The notes below the pieces were generated by a model. That model was given only the letters and a program-made list of their open reading frames with translations. It made no database searches and had not been told where the DNA came from. The position numbers were made by a program, and so were the translations under genes. From Turicibacter sp. (GTDB lineage: Bacteria; Bacillota_I; Bacilli_A; MOL361; Turicibacteraceae), in assembly GCA_009780245.1 (NCBI GenBank), contig WRAJ01000001.1, positions 1-64,000 of the forward strand: DNA of 64,000 nucleotides, read 5' to 3'. Of this stretch, positions 8,835 through 19,916 are shown piece by piece. Within the stretch, counting starts at the first letter, position 1. Every line of letters begins with the position of its first letter.

Positions 8835-10082
8835 ATGGCACGACCACCTATTTCAGAAATAAAAAATGGAAAACGGGTTATCCTAAAAAAGCCGGAGCTT
8901 CTCGCACCCGCGGGCTCACTAGAAAAGCTAAAAATTGCGGTCCGCTACGGCGCCGACGCTGTTTTTCTAGGGGGACAAGAATTCGGACTGCGCTCAAACG
9001 CGCAAAATTTCTCCCTAGAAGAGATCCGTGAAGCCGTGCAATTCGCCAGCGATTACGAGGCAAAAATCTATGTGACGACTAACATTATCGCACATAACGA
9101 AAACATCGAAGGGCTCGCTGAATACTTAACCGAGCTAGAGAAAATAAACATCGCCGGCATCATCGTGGCCGATCCCCTCGTCATCGAGACATGCAAACGG
9201 GTCGCACCCAATATCGAAGTGCATCTGTCAACGCAACAATCAACGATGAATCACCAAGCCGTCAAATTTTGGCAAGAAGAAGGGCTACACCGTGTCGTTC
9301 TCGCCAGGGAAACGACCAAAGATGAAATCCGCGAGATCATGGCAAAAACGGACATTGAAATCGAGGCCTTTATTCACGGTGCGATGTGCATTGCTTATTC
9401 GGGACGCTGCACGTTATCGACACACCTGACAGCCCGGGATTCTAACCGCGGTGGCTGCTGCCAAGCGTGTCGGTGGGAATTTGATCTGATCTCGGGTAAC
9501 GACTTGGTCAATGCTGAAGACGACGTCCAGTTCTCAATGAGTCCGAAAGATCTCAACCTGCTCAGCTCAGTACCAGAAATGATTGAGATGGGGATCGATA
9601 GTCTTAAGATTGAAGGTCGCATGAAATCCATTCATTATATTGCAACGGTCGTCAGCGTTTATCGCAAACTGATTGATCGCTACTGCGCCGACCCGGACGG
9701 TTTTGTATTCGACGAAGCCTTGATCGCCGATTTGGCCAAATGCGCGAATCGGCAAACTGCGCCCGCCTTTTTTGAAGGGATTCCGGCCAGCGACGAACAA
9801 ATGTACGACAACCGCGACGAGCATCCGACACAAGATTTTATCGGACTTGTGGTAGATTATTGTGAAAAAGAAGGTGTGGCAACCATCGAGCAAAGAAATC
9901 ATTTTAAACCGGGGCAGAAAGTTGAATTTTTCGGTCCTGTGATCGCCACAAGCGTGTGCGTCATAGACGAGATCTACGACGAGCACGGGGTAAGTTTGGA
10001 CGCAGCTCGTCATCCGAAGCAAAAACTAAAGCTCAAAGTGCCATTCAAAGTGCACCCGTTTGACATGATGAGGAAGGTTTGA
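8835..10082 (+). CDS. trhP2: U32 family tRNA hydroxylation protein (YrrO type)
   Basis: 415 residues. The U32 core begins PELLAPAGSLEKLKIAVRYGADAVFLGGQEFGLR, with cysteines in MCIAYSGRC and GGCCQACRWE that are the proposed Fe-S ligands of the family, and SLKIEGRMKS near residue 255. The C-terminal ~100 residues form the beta-rich extension (DFIGLVVDY...FKPGQKVEFFGP) seen in the longer U32 partner. With TrhP1 it should hydroxylate U34 in tRNAs before TrmR methylates it. RBS GGAGG lies 9 nt before ATG. pfkA follows after a 159-nt gap with its own promoter. Confidence 0.93.
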   Translation: MARPPISEIKNGKRVILKKPELLAPAGSLEKLKIAVRYGADAVFLGGQEFGLRSNAQNFSLEEIREAVQFASDYEAKIYVTTNIIAHNENIEGLAEYLTELEKINIAGIIVADPLVIETCKRVAPNIEVHLSTQQSTMNHQAVKFWQEEGLHRVVLARETTKDEIREIMAKTDIEIEAFIHGAMCIAYSGRCTLSTHLTARDSNRGGCCQACRWEFDLISGNDLVNAEDDVQFSMSPKDLNLLSSVPEMIEMGIDSLKIEGRMKSIHYIATVVSVYRKLIDRYCADPDGFVFDEALIADLAKCANRQTAPAFFEGIPASDEQMYDNRDEHPTQDFIGLVVDYCEKEGVATIEQRNHFKPGQKVEFFGPVIATSVCVIDEIYDEHGVSLDAARHPKQKLKLKVPFKVHPFDMMRKV

Positions 10083-10159
10083 TAGTCGTTTTCATAGCAA
10101 AAGTGTGCACGAACAATAAAAGAAAAATTTAAGCGTAACGTTTTCCGTCGTATTTCTAC

Positions 10160-10188
10160 TTTCCTCGCGGTGAAAAGACTGGTATAAT
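10160..10188 (+). promoter_or_regulatory. promoter of pfkA-pyk
   Basis: Extended -10 TGGTATAAT (TATAAT at 10183-10188) with a weak -35 TTTCCT at 10160, 17 nt apart. It lies 54 nt before the pfkA ATG. Confidence 0.7.
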
Positions 10189-10241
10189 ATGTGGTTGGGA
10201 AATGTTGAACAAATGAATCACGCGTAATGAGGTGAAAGAGA

Positions 10242-11201
10242 ATGATTAAGAAAATTGGAGTTCTGACATCTGGCGGCGATGCACCAGGAATGAATGCAGC
10301 GATTCGTGCCGTTGTTAGAACAGCTTTGGCATCCGATATAGAGGTTTGCGGCATCTATAACGGTTATGCTGGGTTAGTTAATGGCCAGATTCGGCAGTTA
10401 ACGCATCAAGATGTAGGTGGCATCATTAATCGTGGCGGCACGTTTTTAGGTTCAGCAAGATTGCCTGAATTTAAGGACGAAGAAGTCCGAAAAATTGGGG
10501 TTGCTAATTTAAAAAAGCACGCCATTGAAGCGTTAGTTGTGATTGGTGGTGATGGTTCTTACATGGGAGCTTTAAGGCTAACGGAGATGGGAATCAATTG
10601 CATTGCCTTACCAGGGACCATTGATAACGACATTGTAAGTACGGATTTAACCATCGGTTTTGATACGGCTTTAAACACGGCTGTTGATGCGATTGATAAA
10701 ATTCGTGACACATCATCGTCTCATGCTAGGTGTAATGTGGTGGAAATCATGGGTCGTCATTGTGGTGACTTGTCGATGTATGCTAGCATTGGCAGTGGCG
10801 CTGAAGACGTCATCATCGCTGAAAAAGAATTTGATTTTGAACGCATCATTAATCAAATTGAAGTGGGTAAGAAGCTCGGTAAAAAGCATTACATCATTGT
10901 ACTGGCTGAATTATTAAAGGATGCACACGAATTAGCTCGTGAGCTTGAAGTGAAAACAGACGTTGAAACGCGTGCAACCGTGCTTGGACATATCCAGCGT
11001 GGCGGTGCACCATCAGGACTTGATCGTGTACTAGCAAGTCGGATGGGTGCTTATGCGGTGGATCTGCTTCAAGAAGGATTAGGCGGGCGTTGTGTGGGCA
11101 TTATTGAAAATAAGTTACGTCACTTCGACATTACTGAGGCGCTTAAAATGCCACGCGAATTTGATGAGACATTGTACCAATTAACACGGAAGTTATCATA
11201 A
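10242..11201 (+). CDS. pfkA: ATP-dependent 6-phosphofructokinase
   Basis: 319 residues, the standard bacterial length. It phosphorylates fructose-6-phosphate to fructose-1,6-bisphosphate. Visible motifs are [19 protein letters not shown] (ATP site), [12 protein letters not shown], the PGTIDND catalytic loop, GFDTAL, and [12 protein letters not shown] (substrate binding). RBS AGGTGAAAGAG precedes ATG. pyk begins 45 nt after its stop, so the two key irreversible glycolytic steps are co-transcribed, as in many Bacilli. Confidence 0.97.
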   Translation: MIKKIGVLTSGGDAPGMNAAIRAVVRTALASDIEVCGIYNGYAGLVNGQIRQLTHQDVGGIINRGGTFLGSARLPEFKDEEVRKIGVANLKKHAIEALVVIGGDGSYMGALRLTEMGINCIALPGTIDNDIVSTDLTIGFDTALNTAVDAIDKIRDTSSSHARCNVVEIMGRHCGDLSMYASIGSGAEDVIIAEKEFDFERIINQIEVGKKLGKKHYIIVLAELLKDAHELARELEVKTDVETRATVLGHIQRGGAPSGLDRVLASRMGAYAVDLLQEGLGGRCVGIIENKLRHFDITEALKMPREFDETLYQLTRKLS

Positions 11202-11246
11202 AAAGATTCTTTAAAGACAATTAAAACTAAAAGCGAGGAAGAGAAA

Positions 11247-12677
11247 ATGAATAATACATTTAAGAACACGAAATTAGTATGTACAATTGGACCAAAATCT
11301 GAGTCTAAGGAAATGATGGCAAAGTTAGTTGACGCAGGGATGAACGTTATCCGCTGTAACTTCTCTCACGGTGATCATGCTGAGCAAGGCGCACGTTTTG
11401 CAACGATTCGTGAAATCAACGCTGAAAAGGGAACGCACGTAGGAACGCTTCTAGATACAAGAGGGCCAGAAATTCGTACGCACTTGTTTGAAAACGGTGG
11501 CGTTAACTTAGACGCTGGTCAGACAGTGATTGTATCAATGAACGAAGTATTAGGAACGAAAGAAAAGTTCTCGATTAACTACGCAGGATTAATTAACGAC
11601 ATTGACGTTGGTGGCACGATTCTTGTTGATGACGGTAACGTTGAATTAACGATTGTTTCGATGGATAAAGCAGCAGGTGAGATCACGTGTACGGTGAAAA
11701 ACGACGCGTTTATTAAAGACCGCCGTGGGATTAACGTACCAAGCGTGAAGCTAGGAATGGAATTCTTAGATGATAAAGACCGTGCTGATATTATCTTTGG
11801 TTGTGAAGAGCAAGTTGATTTCTTGGCTGCATCATTTGTTCGTCGTGCAGAAGACGTGGAAGCGATCCGCGCTATTTTTGCTGAGCACGGCAACATGCAC
11901 ACGAAAATCATTTCTAAAATCGAAAACCAAGAAGGCGTTGATAACTTAGATGAAATCATCGCAGCTTCTGATGGTGTCATGGTTGCTCGTGGTGATTTAG
12001 GGGTTGAAGTACCAGCTGAAGAATTACCAATGATCCAAAAAGAAATGATTGCTAAAAGTAATGCAGCAGGTAAGATCGTTATTACAGCCACGCAAATGTT
12101 AGAATCAATGCAACAAAACCCACGCCCAACGCGTGCGGAAGTGTCAGACGTTGCAAACGCTGTTTTAGATGGCACAGACGCTGTGATGTTATCGGGTGAA
12201 TCTGCAGCAGGTAAGTACCCGTTAGAGTCAGTTGAGACAATGGCAAGAATTGCTAAGCGTGCGGAAGTTGAGATTGATTTTGACGAGATGACGGCTCGTG
12301 CGTTATCAGGTTCTGAGCGTAACACGGCAAGTGCTGTGGCGTTATCGGTAGCTGATTCAGTAGCTGACTTAGGTGCTAAAGTGGTTATCGCAGCAACGAA
12401 CTCAGGTTCAACAGCTCGTACGATTTCTAAGCACCGCCCAGATGCACCGATCATTGCTGCAACACCATGTCCAAAAGCAGCAACGTCATTATCGTTAAAC
12501 TGGGGTGTTCATCCAGTGATCGTTTCAACGTTAGACAATAGCGACGATATCATTGATCAGTCTAAGAAAGTGGCTGAGACGGTTGGTTTAGAAAAAGGCG
12601 ATATTGCCGTGATTACAGCTGGTTTACCAAGCGGTGAAGGTCAGACTAACTTAATGAAAATTTATGAAGTAAAATAA
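11247..12677 (+). CDS. pyk: pyruvate kinase (short form)
   Basis: 476 residues. It converts phosphoenolpyruvate and ADP to pyruvate and ATP. Motifs include TKLVCTIGPKS, NVIRCNFSHG, LDTRGPEIRT, ISKIENQEG (catalytic Lys and metal-binding Glu), MVARGDLGVE and ATQMLESM. It lacks the extra C-terminal PEP-utiliser-like domain of Bacillus and Listeria enzymes (~585 residues), which argues against Bacillaceae. A strong terminator follows. Codon use is biased (GTT, GCA, GAA, TTA), as expected for a highly expressed gene. Confidence 0.97.
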   Translation: MNNTFKNTKLVCTIGPKSESKEMMAKLVDAGMNVIRCNFSHGDHAEQGARFATIREINAEKGTHVGTLLDTRGPEIRTHLFENGGVNLDAGQTVIVSMNEVLGTKEKFSINYAGLINDIDVGGTILVDDGNVELTIVSMDKAAGEITCTVKNDAFIKDRRGINVPSVKLGMEFLDDKDRADIIFGCEEQVDFLAASFVRRAEDVEAIRAIFAEHGNMHTKIISKIENQEGVDNLDEIIAASDGVMVARGDLGVEVPAEELPMIQKEMIAKSNAAGKIVITATQMLESMQQNPRPTRAEVSDVANAVLDGTDAVMLSGESAAGKYPLESVETMARIAKRAEVEIDFDEMTARALSGSERNTASAVALSVADSVADLGAKVVIAATNSGSTARTISKHRPDAPIIAATPCPKAATSLSLNWGVHPVIVSTLDNSDDIIDQSKKVAETVGLEKGDIAVITAGLPSGEGQTNLMKIYEVK

Positions 12678-12705
12678 GTTGTATATTAGCGGTATGTTTT
12701 GTGAA

Positions 12706-12737
12706 GCAGGCACTCTTTGTGAGGCCTGTTTTTTTTG
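12706..12737 (+). terminator. terminator of pfkA-pyk
   Basis: CAGGC / GCCTG based stem followed by eight T. Confidence 0.8.
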
Positions 12738-12840
12738 GTGTCTTTCAAATTCAGCGACGCTTTAGTAGAAAGTTCTCCATAAAATTCAAGATTATTTTTA
12801 GCGATTTATCGACAAATTAAGATATAAATTTGCAAAAAAC

Positions 12841-12865
12841 TTTGTTTGTATGCTAGACAAACAAA
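12841..12865 (+). promoter_or_regulatory. XylR-like operator overlapping the xylanase -35
   Basis: A perfect 9-bp inverted repeat, TTTGTTTGT - 7 nt - ACAAACAAA. The half-site closely resembles the Bacillus xylO half-site (AGTTTGTTT...AAACAAACT-type) bound by the ROK-family repressor XylR. It covers the -35 region of the promoter at 12854-12882. The position and the xylanase downstream fit xylose-induced derepression; the binding protein is not in this window. Confidence 0.6.
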
Positions 12866-12882
12866 TAGAAGTGTGTTACAAT
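12854..12882 (+). promoter_or_regulatory. sigma-A promoter of the giant xylanase gene
   Basis: TAGACA (12854) - 17 nt - TACAAT (12877-12882), one mismatch from consensus in each hexamer, 75 nt before the start codon. Confidence 0.7.
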
Positions 12883-12897
12883 TTTAGGTGTATTTTC

Positions 12898-12914
12898 TTG
12901 GAAACGCATTCCAA
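12898..12914 (+). promoter_or_regulatory. palindromic operator, possible cre
   Basis: TTGGAAACGCATTCCAA is a 6-bp inverted repeat around ACGCA, located about 10 nt after the expected transcription start. Its centre (GAAACGC) partly fits the CcpA cre consensus TGWAARCGYTWNCW, with three mismatches, so it could be a cre or the site of another LacI-type repressor acting as a roadblock. Confidence 0.45.
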
Positions 12915-12956
12915 GGGAGTAATGTGACATAAATCTATTTTAAGGAGAGTTGAGAT

Positions 12957-13865
12957 ATGCACGATTCAAAGACAAGTATGTTTCAAAAATGTTTATCAGT
13001 TTTTCTGGCATTTGCATTGATGCTTAGTGCGATGCCAATCACAGTTTTTGCTGAAACAACTGATTCAATCATCCTTGATGATGGGGCAGAAATTTTCGAG
13101 CACGAGTTAGGAGGTGAAAATGGCGACAACGGTGGTGAGTACGATGGCATTCTTAATGATGCTAACGATGATGCTCAAGCTGATGTATCAACGAGCGATT
13201 CGAACCCTTACCAACCCCCATCTCTTACTGAGGCGCATGAAGGTGAAGTAGCACCAGCAGAAAGAGAAATCATTTATACGCTTCGCTTAGATGCGGGTAT
13301 TCAAGACCAAGAGATTGGTACAACGGGAGCCGGGAATCCGATTTTAAATGACACGCCTCATTTAACGAATTCAGGAAACCCAACTTTTACCATTGTGGAA
13401 AACCCAGTAGGCGGTAATTCGTTACAAATCTCTGGCAGAGACGCGGATTGGCACACGATTGACCTTGTACGCGGTTCATTAGGTTTAGACGTAAGAAATA
13501 CCTACACCGTGACCGTTGAAGGAAGAATTTTAGGCGATAGAACGGGTGCACAAGCTCAGATTTCAAGAACCGGCGGCTCTTGGGGACCGTTTGTCAGTGT
13601 TGCACCAGCAGAGGACGGAACATTTGTGATCACCTTAACGGTTGATGCTGCCATGCATGCTGAATTAGCAGAAGTAGGCGGTAATGGCTTTAGAATCCGA
13701 ACGAATGGTAACGATGATTTTATTATTGACGAAATTATTGTTAGCCTCCCTCAAGTAGGAGACGTTGACATTCCTGAACCTGGTGTTGGCACGTTAATAC
13801 CAGAAAGTATTACGCTATCGCCAAACCGTGTGCGTGGTTTTGAAGTCGAAGACTTTGATGTCTAA
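12957..13865 (+). CDS. N-terminal fragment of giant xylanase: signal peptide + CBM-like domain
   Basis: 302 codons. A Sec signal peptide ends near residue 34 (ALMLSAMPITVFAET). Then comes an acidic linker and a beta-sandwich domain containing 'SGRDADWHTIDLVRGSLGLDVRNTYTVTVEGRI', which resembles xylan-binding CBM4/9/22-type modules. The same type of domain reappears later in the downstream part ('TGRTNDWHGLQILRTGLEAAGMSVGNTYNIVVIGRA'). The frame ends at TAA 13863-13865 inside an Ig-like domain (ITLSPNRVRGFEVEDFDV), and the same frame stays open for 9.8 kb beyond. RBS AAGGAGAG lies about 8 nt before ATG. On its own it would be a secreted binding module with no catalytic part. Confidence 0.85.
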   Translation: MHDSKTSMFQKCLSVFLAFALMLSAMPITVFAETTDSIILDDGAEIFEHELGGENGDNGGEYDGILNDANDDAQADVSTSDSNPYQPPSLTEAHEGEVAPAEREIIYTLRLDAGIQDQEIGTTGAGNPILNDTPHLTNSGNPTFTIVENPVGGNSLQISGRDADWHTIDLVRGSLGLDVRNTYTVTVEGRILGDRTGAQAQISRTGGSWGPFVSVAPAEDGTFVITLTVDAAMHAELAEVGGNGFRIRTNGNDDFIIDEIIVSLPQVGDVDIPEPGVGTLIPESITLSPNRVRGFEVEDFDV

Positions 13866-16800
13866 AGATCAGAGCTGTCATGGCAATTATCTGGCAACGT
13901 CTCAGATGACACAACGATTAATGACGGATTTTTAAGAATTGCAGACGACAACCCATTGGGAACGATTGTCGTGAGAGCGTATGTCACAGCGGATCCGACC
14001 ATCTATGGGATTGCCGTGGTGACCGTTGGCGGTGCTAGTACGTCTTTGATCCACAATCTGCCTGCTGGGCTTAACTTTGATCAATACCCAAGCTTAAGAG
14101 CAGTGTATCAAGACTATTTCAGCATGGGTGTTGCGGGTGATTCTCATTTGATTGCGGGCACGACTGGGATGGCGAATCTACGCGGTGAGTTAATCGGGCA
14201 TCACTACGATTCATGGTCGTTTGAAAACTCGATGAAACCACACCCTTTACGTGGCAATAATGCCGCTAACCGCTTGCAACCTAGCAATCAATGGTCTGGT
14301 ATTGCAGGGCCAACGAATACGATGAACGCAGCATTAGCACGCTACGAAGGGATGACGTTTGCCGGACACACAACGGCTTGGCATTCGCAATCACCTGATT
14401 GGATGTGGGACAGGCATGCGGAAGGCACTGCCGATCGTGACATTGCGTTAGAAAATTTACAATTTCATATTCACGAGACGTTCAGACAATTCGGACCTCA
14501 GCTGTCATCGATGGACGTTGTCAATGAAGCGTTAGGTTCTGTTAACCCAGCTGATCCTTCCGATTGGCGCGATGCCCTTACACGTGGCGAAGGGTGGGCA
14601 CCGACGTTAGGCTACGACTGGGTGATGTACGCGTTCGTTTTCGCAGCTGAAATCGTCGATGAATTAGAGTTAGATGTGACGCTTTACTACAACGATTTCT
14701 TGCTCCACACCACAAACAAAGGCATTGCAGCGTACACCATGGTGAGAGATATTAATCAAATGCACGCTGATGGTGACATCCTTCATCCGATTACAGGCGA
14801 CGTGTTCCAGCGTCCAAATGATCAACTGTTAATCGAAGGTGTTGGGTTACAAGATCGCCAAAGTGGCATCATTGATATTGATGGTTTCTCACATGCGATT
14901 AATCTATTTGCAGAGCTAGGGGTTGTTATTAGTATCACTGAAATGGACCTTTCTTGGCGCATCACTTCGCCTGATGGCTTGTTAACGGCAGAAGAGCAAA
15001 TTGCGCAAGGACAACAAATGGCACGCTTCTTTGAAATGATTAGAAGATACGCAATTGGTCCTGCGACTGCCGGGTCTCCTTATCCACGCGTGGTTGAGCG
15101 TGTGACGTTCTGGGGAATTGATGATACGCATTCTTGGTCGCCTGGAGAGCCAATGTTATTTGGTCGTCCAGACGTTGCCAATAACACGATTCCAGGAAAA
15201 GAGGCTTTAAGAGCCGTGTTAGATCCGTTCCAATTTTTAGAAGATCATCCTTGGGTGCCTGAAGAGCTGCCACCTGTAGCAGGTGTGCACATCTTTAATC
15301 TGCAAGACGATGGCTTCACGGGTGCAAACGTTATTTTAGGAAACGATGCAGAAGTTTGGCCGTTTTCAACAGCTGGTGAAGATGGTGCGGTGGCATTCAC
15401 ACCACAACCGGGTGCGACGTATCACATGCTTGTGCGTTACCAGACGTTTGGGACGTATGGGTTGGAAGCGCACTGGTTGAGCGATAATAGTGAAGACAAT
15501 TTCACGGCTGCCAATATAGAAGCGGCTTTAACCATGGAGACGATTACGAGAGGAAGTGCGGTTACGGGACCAGCGGCGACGGAAATACCAACTCGCTTCT
15601 TTAACCCTGGTGTTGGTGGGTCGTTCGCTTGGCTTGAAACAACTTTCACCATGCCGGAAGAGGCAACTGCCGATGATTTATTAGGAAACATTGCGTTAAG
15701 AGGGATTAACGGTGGGCATGAATTTGGGATTTATTCGATCCAAATTACTAGAATCAATGAGTCTGGCGAGGACGTTTTATTAGTGAATTATCCGTTCCAG
15801 CCGCCTTTGATCAGGCCGACGATTCCGGGTATTATTGTGCCTGAACCAAACGATGCACAAAGTAACGGTCGCGCAGACATTATCATTGGAACCGGCCGCG
15901 ATGTGTGGCCGTATGCAGATGCGCACGAGTCAGGTTTAGCGTTTGAGCCGGAACCGGGTGTCACGTATCGTTTGATGTTTAACATTCGAACAACGGGTGC
16001 TAACGGTTGGCGTGTGCGTTGGATTCCAGGAACGGGTGGCGAAGATTATACGACAGCAGACGGTGCGGTTGTAAACAGCTATCCGTTACGCGTTTCGTCG
16101 TTTGGGTTGGGTGTACCAACGCCTGATTTAATGCCTGAGATGCCAGTGGCGAGCTTTATTCCGTCGCACCAAAATCAAGGCGTTAGTGCAGCGGGTGTTT
16201 ACACGATTGTCCAAGACATTACCTTAAGTGCAGACGAAGATTACCAAGGATTAATTGGAAACATTGCGTTAAGAGGAACAGGTGGATCAGGTAGCTTTGT
16301 TGTCAACTGGATTTCCATTGAAGAACTAGAAGCAGGTCCAGGCAGCGAGGCAACCGAGACCCTTAACTTCTGGCCGTTTGGTGTTGACGCATTTGAAGGT
16401 TTCAGTGCGGATCCACTTGGGTTTATGCAAAATGTAGAAGGTTTCACAGCGGATCACTTTGAGCCAAACGTCTTAAACGTTGCCAATAATTCTTTAATGC
16501 CAATTACAAGACAAGGTGACAACCCGAACCTCACGCTTGATCAGCCGCCACTAGTTGGCGATACATTAGTAGCCGGTCGCATCTCTGGTGGTATTGGTGG
16601 TCCAGAAGGCACACTAAGAGCTGGTACCACGCAAGGCTTCTTAGCAGGACAACCACAATTTGAATGGCTGGTTGACGGTGTCGTGGTGCAAGAGGGAGCG
16701 AATGATACCTTCACAGTTTTACCAGCGCATGCCGGTCGCGTTGTACAAGTTCGCCTGTCATCGGATTGGGAGACGGGACAACTCACAAGTGCGGAAACAC

Positions 16801-19800
16801 CTGCTGTTTACGGAGAAGCGACAGACATTCGCATTCACCCAGAAACCATCACACTTAGACCGGATCGCACACGCGGTTTCATCTTAGAAGGAACCGATGA
16901 CGTTGCTGAATGGACGATAACAGGTGCACAAAATGTTGGCACAACCATTCGCTCGACGGATGAGGGTGGGTTCTTGGCGATAAGCCCAGACGAGCCAAAC
17001 GGTATCATCACGGTAACGGCACAAATCGCTGACCAGTTACCAGTAACCGCAACGGTAATGGTCAGCGCAGAAGACGGTGCTTCCATTATCGACGATTTAG
17101 ATCGCGGATTACCGTTCTTTAACTACCCAGCTTTACGGGATGTGTATGACGACTATTTCTTAATGGGAACCGTTTCCGGGCCACAAATCAACCCAGGAGC
17201 AGGGTCGAACTGGTCAAATAGACGTGCCGTGTTAGCACATAACTACAATTCTGTCACGTTTGGAAACGACATGAAACCAGAACCGCTAAGAGGAAACGAT
17301 CCTGCCAATCGTTTGCAAGATCCGCACGAGTGGCCGGGTCATGTGAGAGAAGGCGCAGCAAGCCTTAACCCAGAGCAAAGTCGCGGTTACGCGTTAGACG
17401 CGTTTCCTGATATGGTGTTTTACGGTCACACAACTGCTTGGCATTCACAATCGCCGTCTTGGATGTGGGACAGACACGATGGCGGAACGGCGGATCGAGA
17501 CGTTGCGCTGGAAAACATGCAACATCACGTTAGAGGCTTCTTCGAGCTTTACGGCGATTGGATTTGGGCCGTTGACGTGGTGAACGAGCCGTTTGGATCG
17601 GTTAATCCGGCTGACCCATACGATTGGCGTTTCTCATTAGCAAGAGGTGAAGGCTGGTACCCAACGCTCGGATACGATTGGGTGACGTACGCGTTTATCT
17701 TTGCGGCTGAAATCGTGGATGAGCTAGAACTGGATACGCAACTTTACTTGAACGAATTTAATGTCGCTACGGCACTTAAAGGCACGACGGTTTATGCGTA
17801 CATCAGAGAAGTTAACGCGTTACACGCAGCTGGTGAATTGATGCACCCGGTGACCGGAGAGCCGTTCCAACGTGAAAACGGGCGCATGCTCATTGAAGGA
17901 ATTGGGATGCAAGATCGCGCTTCTGGTGTGATGAACATTGAAGCGTGGGAAGCGTCGATTGTGCGCTTTGCCTCTTTAGACTTGCGCATTGCCATTACGG
18001 AGCTTGATCTTTCTTGGCGCATCAGTAGCCCAGATGGTCGTTTGACGCCAGAAGAAGAATTGGCACAAGGGATTCAATATGCACGTTTATTCGAACTGTT
18101 TAGACGATATGCCGCAGGCCCTGCCAACGCGGGTTCTCCTTACCCGCGTGTCATTGACGTGGTCACAACGTTTGCGCTGGTTGACGATCCACAAGGCTGG
18201 AACCCTAACATGCCTGCCATCTTTAACGCACCAGAACCTTACGATGGACCGGGTGCGATTATGGGGTACACGGTAACAGGGAAATACGGTTTATTAGGAA
18301 CGTTAGATCCACATCGTTTCCTTGAAGAAAACCCTTGGGTACCAGCTGAATTACCACCGATTGATGGGGTACACGTCTTCAATTTGGATGAAGACGGATT
18401 CACGGGTATGAACATTATATTAGGTAACGATGCCGACGTTTGGCCATTCTCAACAGCGGCCGATGATGGGTTGGTTGCCTTTACTCCAGAACCTGATGCA
18501 ACGTATTTAATGCGCGTTTACTATCAATCGCTTGAAACGTTTGGTTTAGAGGCGCATTGGATTAGCGATAACAGCGAAAATAATTTTACAGCAGCAAACT
18601 TGCTTGCAGCTGAAACAATGCCAACGATCACACGTGGTCCGGCTGCAGCTACGGGCGCGATGGCGGATGCGATTCCAAATCGCTTCTTCAATCCTGGCGT
18701 GAGTGGTTCTTACGCGTGGCTAGAAACCACCTTTACGCTACCAGCGGATGCCGAAGCGGATGGGCTCTTAGGCAATATCGCGTTAAGAGGGCATCACGGT
18801 GAGCATGGCGTTGCCATCCAAACCGTGCGCATCTACCGACTTGACGATGACGGTAACCCAGAGCAACTACTGGTCAATTACCCTTATCGCATTCCGTTAG
18901 AACGACCGGTGATTCCAGGCATTATCGTGCCAGAACCGAACGACACACAGTCTAATGGTCGCGCAGATATTATCATTGGAACAGGTCGCGACGTTTGGCC
19001 GTACGCGGATGCGCATGAATCCGGTGTGGCTTTTGACCCACAACCAGGTGTGACGTATCGTCTCATGTTTAACATGAGAACAACAGGTGCGAACGGCTGG
19101 CGTGTGCGTTGGATTCCAGGAACAGGCGGCGAAGACTATACGACGGCAGATGGTGCGGTTGTAAATAGCTATCCGATGCGTGTTTCCGCCTTCGGATTAG
19201 GTGTGCCAACGCAAGATTTAATGCCTGAGATGCCAGTGGCGAGCTTTATCCCGTCACATCCAAATCAAGGGGTTAGTGCCGCCGGTGTTTACACGGTTGT
19301 TCAAGACATTACGCTAAGCCCAGATGAGGTGTATCAAGGTTTAATCGGAAACATTGCGCTACGTGGAACTGGTGGTTCTGGTAACTTCGTTGTTAACTGG
19401 ATTTCGATTCAAGAATTAGAAGCCGGTCCGGGTAGCGAGGCTGTGGAGACACTTAGCTTCTGGCCGTTCGGGGTTGATGCGTTTGAAGATTTCAGTGCTG
19501 ACCCTGTGGCAACGATGCAAAACGCAGACGGTTTTGAACCAGATCATTTCCCACCAAACGTGTTAAACGTTGCCAATAACTACTTAACGCCAATCACAAG
19601 ACAAGCAGATCAGTCCGTTATTGACGCTGATCACCCGCCTTTAGTTGGTGATACGTTAGTGGCTGGTCGCATCTCTGGTGGTGCAGCAACGGGAGCGGCA
19701 ACCGGTCCAGAAGGATCGTTACGTGCTGGTGTCACACAAGGCTTCCTAGCAGGAAATGCGCAATTTGAGTGGCTTGTAAATGGTGAAGTGGTTCAATCCG

Positions 19801-19916
19801 GTACGGAAGAGACGTTCACCGTACTGCCAGAACATATCGGCTATACGATCGAACTTCGCTTAACGTCTGATTGGGAAACGGGGCAGCTGACGAGCGAAAC
19901 ACCAGCTGTCGAAGGG
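13791..19916 (+). repeat. in-frame tandem duplication of a ~3.06-kb Ig/GH10/CBM/CBM block
   Basis: Copy A runs from about 13791 and copy B from about 16845 to 19916, each with the order Ig-like, GH10, CBM-like, CBM-like, 'FWPFGVDAF' linker, and an Ig-like domain ending 'TSDWETGQLTS'. Identity is uneven: the second CBM-like module and linker (15825-16500 versus 18905-19590) are nearly identical in protein, whereas the GH10 catalytic domains differ at roughly 40% of positions by eye. Confidence 0.85.

Noticed and set aside
11579-12454. Minus-strand 291-codon frame opposite pyk
   Set aside because: It is a shadow of a highly biased gene; no RBS and Ser/Ala-rich nonsense translation.
13863-13865. 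Stop-codon reassignment in this organism
   Set aside because: Many intact neighbouring genes end in TAA, TAG or TGA at the expected place.
13956-13958. A separate cytoplasmic enzyme starting at TTG 13956
   Set aside because: The frame is open back to the TAA at 13863, coding is continuous through the TTG, and no ribosome binding site precedes it.
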